Shown in pieces: positions 1 through 5,024 of a DNA stretch of 8,612 bases (position 1 is the stretch's first letter; every line of letters starts with the position of its first letter). Origin of the DNA: Verrucomicrobiota bacterium (GTDB lineage: Bacteria > Verrucomicrobiota > Verrucomicrobiia > Chthoniobacterales > UBA10450). A model generated the notes under the pieces. It had not been told where the DNA came from, ran no database searches, and saw only the letters and a program-made list of their open reading frames with translations. The translations under genes and the position numbers were made by a program. The stretch is from NCBI GenBank assembly GCA_003221375.1, contig QHRI01000016.1, forward strand, positions 1-8,612, read 5' to 3'.

Positions 1-1
1 A

Positions 2-301
2 CGGAACGGCATTTACCTCCGTTTCTGCCATACCGATTACCACAAAGGCGCAGCGCTTGCTGAGTTGGCACGCTTGATCGGAGTCTCGCGCGACAACATC
101 TTTGCGGCCGGTGATCATCACAACGATATCTCAATGTTGAATGGAAAAGTTGCAGCGATGCCGTCCTGCCCGGCGAACGCAATTCCCGAAGTGCAAACCG
201 CCGTCCGCAACGCAGGTGGTTATGTGGCGGAGCGAGAACACGGTGCGGGCGTCCACGAAGCGCTGCGTTATTTTGCGGACCGAGATTCGTTAAAGCGCTA
301 A
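2..301 (+). CDS. HAD-superfamily (IIB/Cof-like) hydrolase, C-terminal part, 5' end outside window
   Basis: The reading frame is open from base 2, so the gene starts upstream of the window; 99 residues and a TAA stop are visible. The fragment carries the two C-terminal HAD signatures. The motif III lysine lies in the context DYHKGAAL. The motif IV acidic cluster is GDHHNDISML, whose aspartates bind the catalytic Mg2+. The residues after it (NAIPEVQ, then a glycine-rich turn and a final helix) fit the HAD-IIB group, which includes Cof-type sugar-phosphate phosphatases and sucrose-phosphate phosphatase. These are cytosolic phosphomonoesterases. The nucleophile motif (DxDxT) and the cap domain lie outside the window, so the substrate cannot be guessed. 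An internal TTG at 65 could be mistaken for a start, but the similarity-bearing frame clearly continues upstream of it. The gene is convergent with the membrane protein gene at 389-1123. Confidence 0.85.
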   Translation, partial: RNGIYLRFCHTDYHKGAALAELARLIGVSRDNIFAAGDHHNDISMLNGKVAAMPSCPANAIPEVQTAVRNAGGYVAEREHGAGVHEALRYFADRDSLKR

Positions 302-311
302 CGAGTTTAAT

Positions 312-383
312 TGTAGCCACGGCTCTGTGTCTCCGTGCAGGTAGATCGCGCGCGAGACGCCTCGGCACAGCGAGGCAGCTACA
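312..383. repeat. Palindromic intergenic element 1 (nested hairpins)
   Basis: The element is bounded by a perfect 6-bp inverted repeat, TGTAGC at 312-317 and GCTACA at 378-383. Inside it are two further stems. One is CACGG/CCGTG (318-322 with 333-337). The other is GCCTCG/CGAGGC (359-364 with 371-376), with a 6-nt loop. The whole can fold as a three-way, cloverleaf-like structure. It fills nearly all of the 87-bp gap between two convergent genes, so it could act as a bidirectional terminator, although no T-run follows. Its architecture matches the element at 1174-1262, suggesting a dispersed REP-like family. Confidence 0.6.
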
Positions 384-388
384 GCAAA

Positions 389-1123
389 CTAGTCAACTTT
401 CGCCGCCGCTAGCGCGAGCGGTGCATCAGCTTCAATTTTTCCGCCAAACCGATTCGTCATGTAGGTGAGGAGCAACACCGAAAAAGTGAGCGCCAGTCCG
501 AATAGAGGAAATTGCAGGGCAAGCGGCAGGGAGTAGATAATCGCCATCAGCGGAATCCAGACCGCCCACGTGGCTAGCAGGGTCGGAATGATTTTGTCGC
601 GGTAATGTTTCCATGTGAAAAGGTCGCGGATGGGCCGCAGCGAAATACCGCTGTTTTTCCATTCGTAGGTCAGCACACCAAATGGCGCCGCGAATAGAGG
701 ATTGTAACCAAATTGATCGACGCAAATTTTCGCCGCGACCACCGGGAGCGTCGCCACGTCTCCGAACCAAGCTGCTTCACTTCGATATAAAAGGTCGACC
801 AGCGTTCCGTCGAGTCCCCAGACGGGTACCGTAAACAGTAAATTACGAAGATTCCGGCGACTCGGGCGTCCTCGCTGGAAGAAGAGGATCAAGAACAACT
901 CCGGAATAAGCGCTCCCGCCGCCACGGATGCGATGACAACAAAGAGAATGCCTCGTGTGCGCTTTAACTCGGCCAGCTGCGAAAGGAGTGCGAACGCTGT
1001 GTGACTTGTGTAAAAACTGACGAGCAACATCAGCATTAGCGCTTGAATAATTAGCGCTGGTAGTGCGTTGGCTCGCGCCGCTTCCCAACCAAGAGTGAGT
1101 GGCGAGCGCGTTTGGTGCGTCAT
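389..1123 (-). CDS. Multi-pass membrane protein, Mpv17/PMP22-like
   Basis: The product is a 244-residue integral membrane protein with hydrophobic segments at about 20-42, 58-82, 122-154 (partly), 178-200 and 202-222. Several positions resemble the Mpv17/PMP22 family. These are a K-x4-DQ-x4-NP stretch at 132-142 (KICVDQFGYNP), a basic amphipathic segment at 160-178, then ATWAVWIP at 184-191 followed by a helix ending in LLLTYMT. Known members are mostly eukaryotic membrane proteins of mitochondria and peroxisomes that may form pores. A bacterial role is unknown, and the assignment comes from motif memory, not a search. I chose the ATG at 1121-1123; an in-frame TTG at 1157-1159 would add 12 polar residues. 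A GAGAAG stretch lies 11 nt upstream of the ATG, a weak ribosome site. The C-terminal tail is alanine-rich and charged, probably cytosolic. If not Mpv17-like, it is a hypothetical membrane protein. Confidence 0.75.
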   Translation of the reverse strand: MTHQTRSPLTLGWEAARANALPALIIQALMLMLLVSFYTSHTAFALLSQLAELKRTRGILFVVIASVAAGALIPELFLILFFQRGRPSRRNLRNLLFTVPVWGLDGTLVDLLYRSEAAWFGDVATLPVVAAKICVDQFGYNPLFAAPFGVLTYEWKNSGISLRPIRDLFTWKHYRDKIIPTLLATWAVWIPLMAIIYSLPLALQFPLFGLALTFSVLLLTYMTNRFGGKIEADAPLALAAAKVD

Positions 1124-1173
1124 CCTCGCTGAGTCTTCTCCGTGCGCCTGCGCGATCAAGCAGAAATCTCTGC

Positions 1174-1262
1174 GCTGTAGACGCTTCGCTCTGCGAAGCG
1201 CGGCCGCAGATTATTTTGCTGAGAGCTGCCGGCGGCGCCGCCCCGAAGTCGGTGGCTACAGC
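1174..1262. repeat. Palindromic intergenic element 2 (nested hairpins)
   Basis: The outer arms are a perfect 7-bp inverted repeat, GCTGTAG at 1174-1180 and CTACAGC at 1256-1262. Inside the left arm is a perfect 8-bp hairpin, CGCTTCGC/GCGAAGCG (1182-1189 with 1193-1200, loop TCT). On the right is a 12-nt self-complementary block, GGCGGCGCCGCC (1231-1242). The arrangement of outer TGTAG/CTACA arms, a left hairpin, a spacer and a right GC-rich palindrome repeats that of element 1 at 312-383. It ends 6 bp before the stop codon of the lipoprotein gene and occupies most of the gap up to the next gene. Confidence 0.65.
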
Positions 1263-1268
1263 CGCTTA

Positions 1269-1478
1269 TTACCAGTGAACGCTTCCGCTGGATCCAGGCC
1301 CACCCGGAGTAAACTTTCCCTCATCGTTTAATTTCTCTCCGGGAACAGGCGTACCAGAGGTAGCAGACAGCGAGCCCGAGTCGCCGCCAGTCGAATTCTC
1401 GGATGTTGCGCACGCGGAGAACAGCGAGGCGACGACCAGAAGTAACAGAATCACGCGGAGTTCGAAGGGTTTCTTCAC
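1269..1478 (-). CDS. Small putative lipoprotein, 69 aa
   Basis: The protein starts with a lipoprotein-type signal peptide: basic KK, a hydrophobic stretch at about 9-19 and the sequence LFSAC with cysteine at position 23. The -3 residue would be phenylalanine rather than the usual leucine, so the lipobox is slightly atypical. The mature part is about 47 residues, rich in Ser, Gly, Thr and Pro (for example TPGGPGSSG near the end), with no fold or catalytic residues that I recognise. It would sit anchored in the periplasmic or outer membrane leaflet. The start is GTG, with AGAGG 12 nt upstream, a rather distant ribosome site. It is divergent from rlmN across 59 bp and is followed by a palindromic element before the Mpv17-like gene. 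The function is unknown; its reality rests on the signal peptide and cysteine. Confidence 0.65.
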   Translation of the reverse strand: MKKPFELRVILLLLVVASLFSACATSENSTGGDSGSLSATSGTPVPGEKLNDEGKFTPGGPGSSGSVHW

Positions 1479-1503
1479 GGCGCGAACGTACCTCTGCGAA
1501 TGT

Positions 1504-1532
1504 TTGATGCAAGCCGCAGTGTCCAGTAGATT
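1504..1532 (+). promoter_or_regulatory. Candidate sigma-70 promoter for rlmN
   Basis: TTGATG at 1504-1509 (4 of 6 to the -35 consensus) is followed after 17 bp by TAGATT at 1527-1532 (4 of 6 to the -10 consensus, including the first, second and last bases). Transcription would begin at about 1538-1540, which coincides with the GTG start codon at 1538. If real, the rlmN mRNA would be leaderless. It lies in the divergent gap between the lipoprotein gene and rlmN. Confidence 0.4.
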
Positions 1533-1537
1533 TTGTA

Positions 1538-1927
1538 GTGAAGAGCGTCTGCAAAACCGATATTAAATCTCTCGTTTTTAGCGAGCTTGAGGGGCAACTT
1601 CGCGAACTGGGAGAGCCCTCATATCGCGCTGGTCAGATCACCGACTGGCTTTACAAAAAGCGCGTCGACACGATCGATGAGATGACCAATTTACCGCAAC
1701 CGTTGCGCGGACGGCTCTCGGAGACATTTTCGCTTGGTAAGGTTCACATCGTGCGCGAACTCGGCGCGCGCGATACGACACGAAAATTCCTTTTTCGCCT
1801 GGCGGATGGAAATTTGATCGAATCGGTTGGGCTGCGCGTACGGCTGCAAATTTTGTGCCAGCGGTTTGGAAGGTTTCTCGCGCAACCTGACCGCAAACGA
1901 AATCGTCGACCAGCTCATCGCCGTTGA
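1538..1927 (+). CDS. rlmN: RlmN N-terminal fragment (disrupted gene, 5' part)
   Basis: The first 97 codons encode the N-terminal accessory domain of the 23S rRNA (A2503)/tRNA (A37) C2 methyltransferase RlmN. Recognisable stretches are GEPSYRAGQITDWLYKK at about 26-42, the MTNLPQPLR helix and FLFRLADGNLIESV at about 84-97. In intact homologues this is followed by about 16-24 residues ending in a conserved TQVGC. Here the reading frame instead changes after the valine codon at 1826-1828 and the next 32 codons (to 1927) are unrelated read-through. The start is GTG at 1538, with no ATG in frame nearby and no clear ribosome site. The radical-SAM half continues in another frame from 1827. Taken alone this product could not be an active enzyme. 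The disruption may be biological or an assembly error. Confidence 0.7.
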   Translation: MKSVCKTDIKSLVFSELEGQLRELGEPSYRAGQITDWLYKKRVDTIDEMTNLPQPLRGRLSETFSLGKVHIVRELGARDTTRKFLFRLADGNLIESVGLRVRLQILCQRFGRFLAQPDRKRNRRPAHRR

Positions 1928-2561
1928 GCGCGCGGCTGGTGAAAAGATCGACAACGTTGTGTTCATGGGGATGGGCGAGCCACTCGCCAACCTCGAGAAC
2001 ATGCTGCGCGCGATTCGGATAATTAACGCGGAGTGGGGCCTGGGGATTGGCGCGCGTCACATCACAATTTCAACCAGCGGCCTAGCGCCGCAGATTCGCG
2101 AATTGGCAGAGGAGCCTTTGCAAATTCGGCTGGCCGTTTCTTTGCACGGTGCGACTGACGAAGTCCGTAATCGGATTATGCCGATCAATCGGCGTTACAA
2201 CATCGAGACACTGCTTTCGGCCTGCGACTACTACAAAGCTCACAAGAAACAGCGCCTCACATTTGAATACATTTTGATTGCAGATGTGAACGATTCTGAC
2301 GAGCAGGCGCGTGTCCTTTCTCGCCACGCATATCGGCTCTCGGCAAAAGTAAATTTAATTCCGTATAATAGAGTGTCCGGTCTGCCTTGGACGCGACCGT
2401 CAGAAAAGCGTCAGGAAAAGTTTCTATCGATTTTACGAGACCAAGGGATTCCGGCGACGTTGCGTCGTGAGAAAGGGCACGACATCGATGCCGCATGCGG
2501 ACAGTTGCGTTTGCAAACGGAGCGCGAAGCAGCTAGCAAACACGTGATCTCAAAATTGTAG
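1827..2561 (+). CDS. rlmN: RlmN radical-SAM core and C-terminal part (disrupted gene, 3' part)
   Basis: This frame encodes the catalytic part of RlmN, which methylates C2 of A2503 in 23S rRNA and A37 in some tRNAs using two SAM molecules. Numbered from the TTG at 1827, the [4Fe-4S] loop is C3-x3-C7-x2-C10 (GCAYGCKFC), GMGEPLAN follows at 48-55 for SAM binding, and TISTSG and SLHGATDEVRN lie in the barrel. The methyl-accepting cysteine is C224 in DIDAACGQL. The sequence is well conserved to the C-terminus. However, the open frame begins exactly at the iron-sulfur loop: the first barrel strand (the conserved T-x-CVS-x-QV) is absent. TTG at 1827 is only the mathematical frame start; the first ATG is at about 1965, beyond the cysteines. 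I read 1538-2561 as one rlmN with an internal deletion changing the frame, so probably a pseudogene unless it is a sequencing or assembly fault. Confidence 0.8.
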   Translation: MGCAYGCKFCASGLEGFSRNLTANEIVDQLIAVERAAGEKIDNVVFMGMGEPLANLENMLRAIRIINAEWGLGIGARHITISTSGLAPQIRELAEEPLQIRLAVSLHGATDEVRNRIMPINRRYNIETLLSACDYYKAHKKQRLTFEYILIADVNDSDEQARVLSRHAYRLSAKVNLIPYNRVSGLPWTRPSEKRQEKFLSILRDQGIPATLRREKGHDIDAACGQLRLQTEREAASKHVISKL

Positions 2562-2580
2562 GGGTCTGTCTCAGACGCCT
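2560..2580 (+). terminator. Hairpin immediately after the rlmN stop
   Basis: A stem of AGG, one G/G mismatch and GTCTG pairs with CAGAC and CCT around a TCT loop. The perfect part is 2564-2568 with 2572-2576, and the stem overlaps the rlmN stop codon. No U-run follows, so intrinsic termination is doubtful; it may instead stabilise a transcript end. Confidence 0.35.
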
Positions 2581-2733
2581 TCCCAAATGGCGTTTCACAG
2601 AATGGAGCTGGCGGGAGCCGAGCGACATGGACGGGAAAATTGCGAAACGGAGCGAGCGGGAGCGAGCGAGTCAAACGTCCTACAAGCAAAACCTTTTGCG
2701 CACAGAGACAAGCTCGCGTTTAGTCTTTGTATC
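2562..2733 (+). other. Non-coding gap with short GC-rich repeats
   Basis: An open frame from ATG 2587 runs through this gap into the next gene, but its 49 codons look random (Arg-, Ala- and Glu-rich, no pattern) and do not look like protein. The gap holds the hairpin above, a fragment like a tmRNA 3' end at 2603-2617 (minus strand) and a tandem GAGCGAGCGG/GAGCGAGCGA pair at 2650-2669. I see no convincing promoter for the downstream genes. Confidence 0.5.
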
Positions 2734-3405
2734 ATGGCTGGCTACGAGGGTGAGCCCGAACGCATCTGGGACGAGTACCAGTGGGAACGTTTTCTACAGC
2801 AACAGGAGGGAAAGGCGGAAAAGTACATGCGATTGCTGGAGGAATATCTTGATGATCCCCAACGCGACGAGATCATCGCGCGCGAAATGGGTTGGGCCCA
2901 ATTGTTGGATGCCCGGGATTGGGGCGCGGAACTCGATGCGCCACCAGCAGGTGAGGACGCGGACGAGAACGATCCCGGCGTTGATCAGGCGTCCAGATCG
3001 GCAGAGCTCTTTGAAGAACATGATTTGTATCGCGCTGCCTTTGCCTTGACGATTTGGATTGACCACCTGTTCGATCGAAACGCTTCGCTTCCAAACGAGC
3101 CTGCGGCTGTGAGATTGGCCACGCAAGCCGCAGTAGCGAACGCCAAGCTCGCTGCAGCCTTGAGCAGCGATAGTCTGAGTGAAATCGGAATGACAATCGC
3201 CTATTTGAAGCGGGCGTTGAAAGCAATCACCGTTTCGATGGATGCGGCGGCGCAACTCCGGAAGGTCGCTGGGCTGGTGACCCGCTCACAATACGCAGTT
3301 CTTCGAAAGCGACTTTTTCAAGTACGAGACGGCATTATCACTCTGATGGGTGAGTACCGCGGTGAGTGGCGTCGCCGGTTCGGCCCTGAAAGCTTTCGGG
3401 GTTGA
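2734..3405 (+). CDS. Conserved-looking hypothetical helical protein, 223 aa
   Basis: I do not recognise the family. The product is soluble-looking, with no signal peptide, no membrane segment and no cysteine. The N-terminal third (1-66) is acidic and rich in Trp and Glu (MAGYEGEPERIWDEYQWERF), likely helical or coiled coil. Residues 69-85 form an acidic, Pro/Asp-rich linker (DAPPAGEDADENDPG). Residues 90-217 alternate hydrophobic and charged positions in long helices, with WIDHLFDR at 108-115 and a basic C-terminus. I chose ATG 2734 over the upstream in-frame ATG at 2587 because the extra 49 residues lack protein character; no Shine-Dalgarno is visible. It sits 28 bp before the ECF sigma factor gene and may be co-transcribed with it, which makes a link to that regulatory module possible but unproven. 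Confidence 0.7.
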   Translation: MAGYEGEPERIWDEYQWERFLQQQEGKAEKYMRLLEEYLDDPQRDEIIAREMGWAQLLDARDWGAELDAPPAGEDADENDPGVDQASRSAELFEEHDLYRAAFALTIWIDHLFDRNASLPNEPAAVRLATQAAVANAKLAAALSSDSLSEIGMTIAYLKRALKAITVSMDAAAQLRKVAGLVTRSQYAVLRKRLFQVRDGIITLMGEYRGEWRRRFGPESFRG

Positions 3406-3433
3406 ATGAAATAGGGTCGGCTCCCGTCAAATC

Positions 3434-4045
3434 ATGCAAACGGAAGCGACTCTGGCTCAGGCCGATGTGTCGGAATTGGACTTGGTGGCACGATGCCAGG
3501 CCGGTGACACTGAAGCATTCGATGAGCTGGTGACTCGCTACCGAACACGAGTATTCGGCATGATTTACAATATGGTTCATAGCGAGCAGGACGCGTGGGA
3601 TCTGGCTCAGGACAGTTTTCTCAAAGCATGGAAATCGATTAAACGTTTTCGAGGACGCTCGTCGTTTTATACGTGGATTTACAGAATCGTCATGAACGTG
3701 ACAATCGATTGGCTCCGCAAAAAACAAGTTAAAGGCGGAGGCATCGAGTTCGACGATGCGATTCAGCTTAGAGAAGTTGAGCCGGCATCCACCACCGTGC
3801 CAAAGTCAGAAGCTTTGCCTCACGAGACCATGGAACGGAATGAGATTCGTGCGCGGATAGACCAGGCGATTGCCCAGCTCTCGCCAGAGCAACGTGCCGT
3901 CATCCTGATGAAGGAGATCGAACAGATGCAATATCATGAAATCGCGGAAGCACTCGGTTGCTCGATAGGCACGGTGATGTCGCGCCTGTTTTATGCGCGC
4001 AAGAAATTGCAAAATCAATTGAGAGACATTTATGAAAACATTTGA
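3434..4045 (+). CDS. ECF (sigma-70 family, RpoE-like) sigma factor
   Basis: This 203-residue protein has the two-domain ECF layout. Region 2 spans about 26-97, with AFDELVTRYRTRVFGMIY, the core-binding DAWDLAQDSFLKAWKS and the -10-binding SSFYTWIYRIVMNVTIDWLR. A linker of about 40 residues follows. Region 4 is at about 138-198, with LSPEQRAVILMKEIE and a helix-turn-helix (YHEIAEALGCSIGTVMSRL) that reads the -35 element. There is no region 1 or 3, as expected of the class. It directs RNA polymerase to a small regulon, usually under control of a membrane anti-sigma factor, and its stop codon overlaps the next gene, which fits that role. The start is ATG at 3434 with no clear ribosome site. The subgroup and target promoters cannot be told from the sequence alone; the sigma assignment itself is firm. 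Confidence 0.93.
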   Translation: MQTEATLAQADVSELDLVARCQAGDTEAFDELVTRYRTRVFGMIYNMVHSEQDAWDLAQDSFLKAWKSIKRFRGRSSFYTWIYRIVMNVTIDWLRKKQVKGGGIEFDDAIQLREVEPASTTVPKSEALPHETMERNEIRARIDQAIAQLSPEQRAVILMKEIEQMQYHEIAEALGCSIGTVMSRLFYARKKLQNQLRDIYENI

Positions 4046-4547
4046 AGAGAGTTGGACAGCATGGCTGGACGGAAAGCTCAGCGGGCGAGAATTGTCGGAA
4101 TTCGAGGCGTCGTTGCCAGACAAGGCTGCTGCTGAAGCTGAGAAGGCGGACGCCAGAAAGGTCGGCGTTCTTTTGAGGCGCGAGCTGGGTGTCTCTGCGC
4201 TGACCAACGAAGAGTTTTTTAGCCATCAGCTCCGCGAGAGAATCCGTGAGAGCAGCGTGCCTTCCGGGGAGCGCGATGCTAAGCCCTCCACGTGGTGGAC
4301 AATTCCTCGCCTGTTGTGGACGGGGACCGCGTCGCTCGCTGTCTTTTTGGTTCTTACAGTTTTCGTCGTGCGCGACAAGAATCCAGCGGAAGAATCGCAA
4401 TACCTCACCCAGATTCTAAATGCGCGCGTGGATCCAGTCATCAGCCCGAATGCAACCGTCTCAATGTTCGAGGTGAAGCAAGACCGGGTAACGGTCTTGT
4501 GGACCGAGGGGCTCCAAAGTCTGCCCGCAGACTACGCCGCTAAATGA
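4032..4547 (+). CDS. Putative single-pass anti-sigma factor (no zinc motif)
   Basis: The gene starts inside the sigma factor gene with a 14-bp overlap, a hallmark of translational coupling in sigma/anti-sigma pairs. The 171-residue product has a cytosolic N-terminal part (1-90) opening with SWTAWLDGKLSGRELSEFEASL, which resembles the first helices of anti-sigma domains. One membrane segment follows at about 94-113 (LLWTGTASLAVFLVLTVFVV). The extracytoplasmic tail of about 58 residues includes VSMFEVKQDRVTVLWTEGL. The protein contains no cysteine at all, so it lacks the HxxxCxxC zinc motif of the ZAS class. A GAGAGA ribosome-site-like stretch precedes the ATG by about 6 nt. The assignment rests on position, topology and N-terminal style; sequence similarity to a named family is weak. 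It would hold the sigma factor at the membrane until an envelope signal releases it. Confidence 0.7.
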   Translation: MKTFEESWTAWLDGKLSGRELSEFEASLPDKAAAEAEKADARKVGVLLRRELGVSALTNEEFFSHQLRERIRESSVPSGERDAKPSTWWTIPRLLWTGTASLAVFLVLTVFVVRDKNPAEESQYLTQILNARVDPVISPNATVSMFEVKQDRVTVLWTEGLQSLPADYAAK

Positions 4548-4554
4548 TTTTGTC

Positions 4555-4998
4555 ATGGGTCGCTGGCTCGCGTTCTTAATTCCTTTTGTCTCGCTGATCG
4601 CCATTGCGGCATCAGGGTTGGAGGGTGCGGAAACGGTGTGGAGCGGACTTGTTATTGCGGAAAACGTTGCGCAACCACAATCGGTTCCGCCAGAACTCAC
4701 ACGGATCGAGGGGTCGCTAAAAAAATTCTTCGGCTACAACCAGTTTCAAGTGATCGGCCAGTCGCAAAAGACGCTCAAGACTGGACAGGAAGACTGGCTC
4801 GCGACCAGTAAATTTTTTGGATTGCATGTCGACGCACGGGGTGAAAGCGCAGCCGGCTATGTTCTGAATTTGCAGCTTTACAAGGAGAAAGAGCTTTTGC
4901 TCGAAACAAATGCCAAGCTGAGTAAACGCAGTCCCCTGGTTATCAAAGGTCCCCAGGTTGGCAGCGGACAATTACTGCTCGTGCTGGTTATACAATAA
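4555..4998 (+). CDS. Small secreted protein of unknown function, 147 aa
   Basis: The N-terminus is a plausible Sec signal peptide: Arg at 3, a hydrophobic core at about 4-19, and cleavage likely after AAS at 18-20 or after position 25. The mature part of about 125 residues has no cysteine and shows alternating strands near the end (AGYVLNLQLYKEKELLLETNAKL, then QLLLVLVIQ), suggesting a small beta-sandwich. The stretch ELTRIEGSLKKFFGYNQFQVIG at about 47-68 looks conserved, but I cannot name the family. It starts 7 bp after the anti-sigma gene and ends 26 bp before the aminopeptidase gene, so it is almost certainly in the same transcript. An extracytoplasmic product in this place could take part in sensing or be a target of the sigma factor; that is inference. 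No Shine-Dalgarno is evident at the ATG. Confidence 0.75.
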   Translation: MGRWLAFLIPFVSLIAIAASGLEGAETVWSGLVIAENVAQPQSVPPELTRIEGSLKKFFGYNQFQVIGQSQKTLKTGQEDWLATSKFFGLHVDARGESAAGYVLNLQLYKEKELLLETNAKLSKRSPLVIKGPQVGSGQLLLVLVIQ

Positions 4999-5024
4999 GC
5001 AACACGGCTTGTTTCAGGCTAGAG

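Noticed and set aside
1068..1331. 87-codon plus-strand frame
   Set aside because: It crosses the start of the membrane protein gene, palindromic element 2 and the end of the lipoprotein gene, and reads as Arg/Ser-rich noise.
1820..1835. Programmed ribosomal frameshift in rlmN
   Set aside because: There is no slippery heptamer, and a frameshift would not restore the missing barrel strand before the iron-sulfur loop.
2603..2670. A functional tmRNA or tRNA gene on the minus strand
   Set aside because: Only one strand of the T-arm is matched; there is no partner strand, D-arm or tag reading frame.
2587..2733. N-terminal extension of the hypothetical protein from ATG 2587
   Set aside because: The 49 extra codons lack protein-like character and include short GC-rich tandem repeats; ATG 2734 gives a cleaner start.
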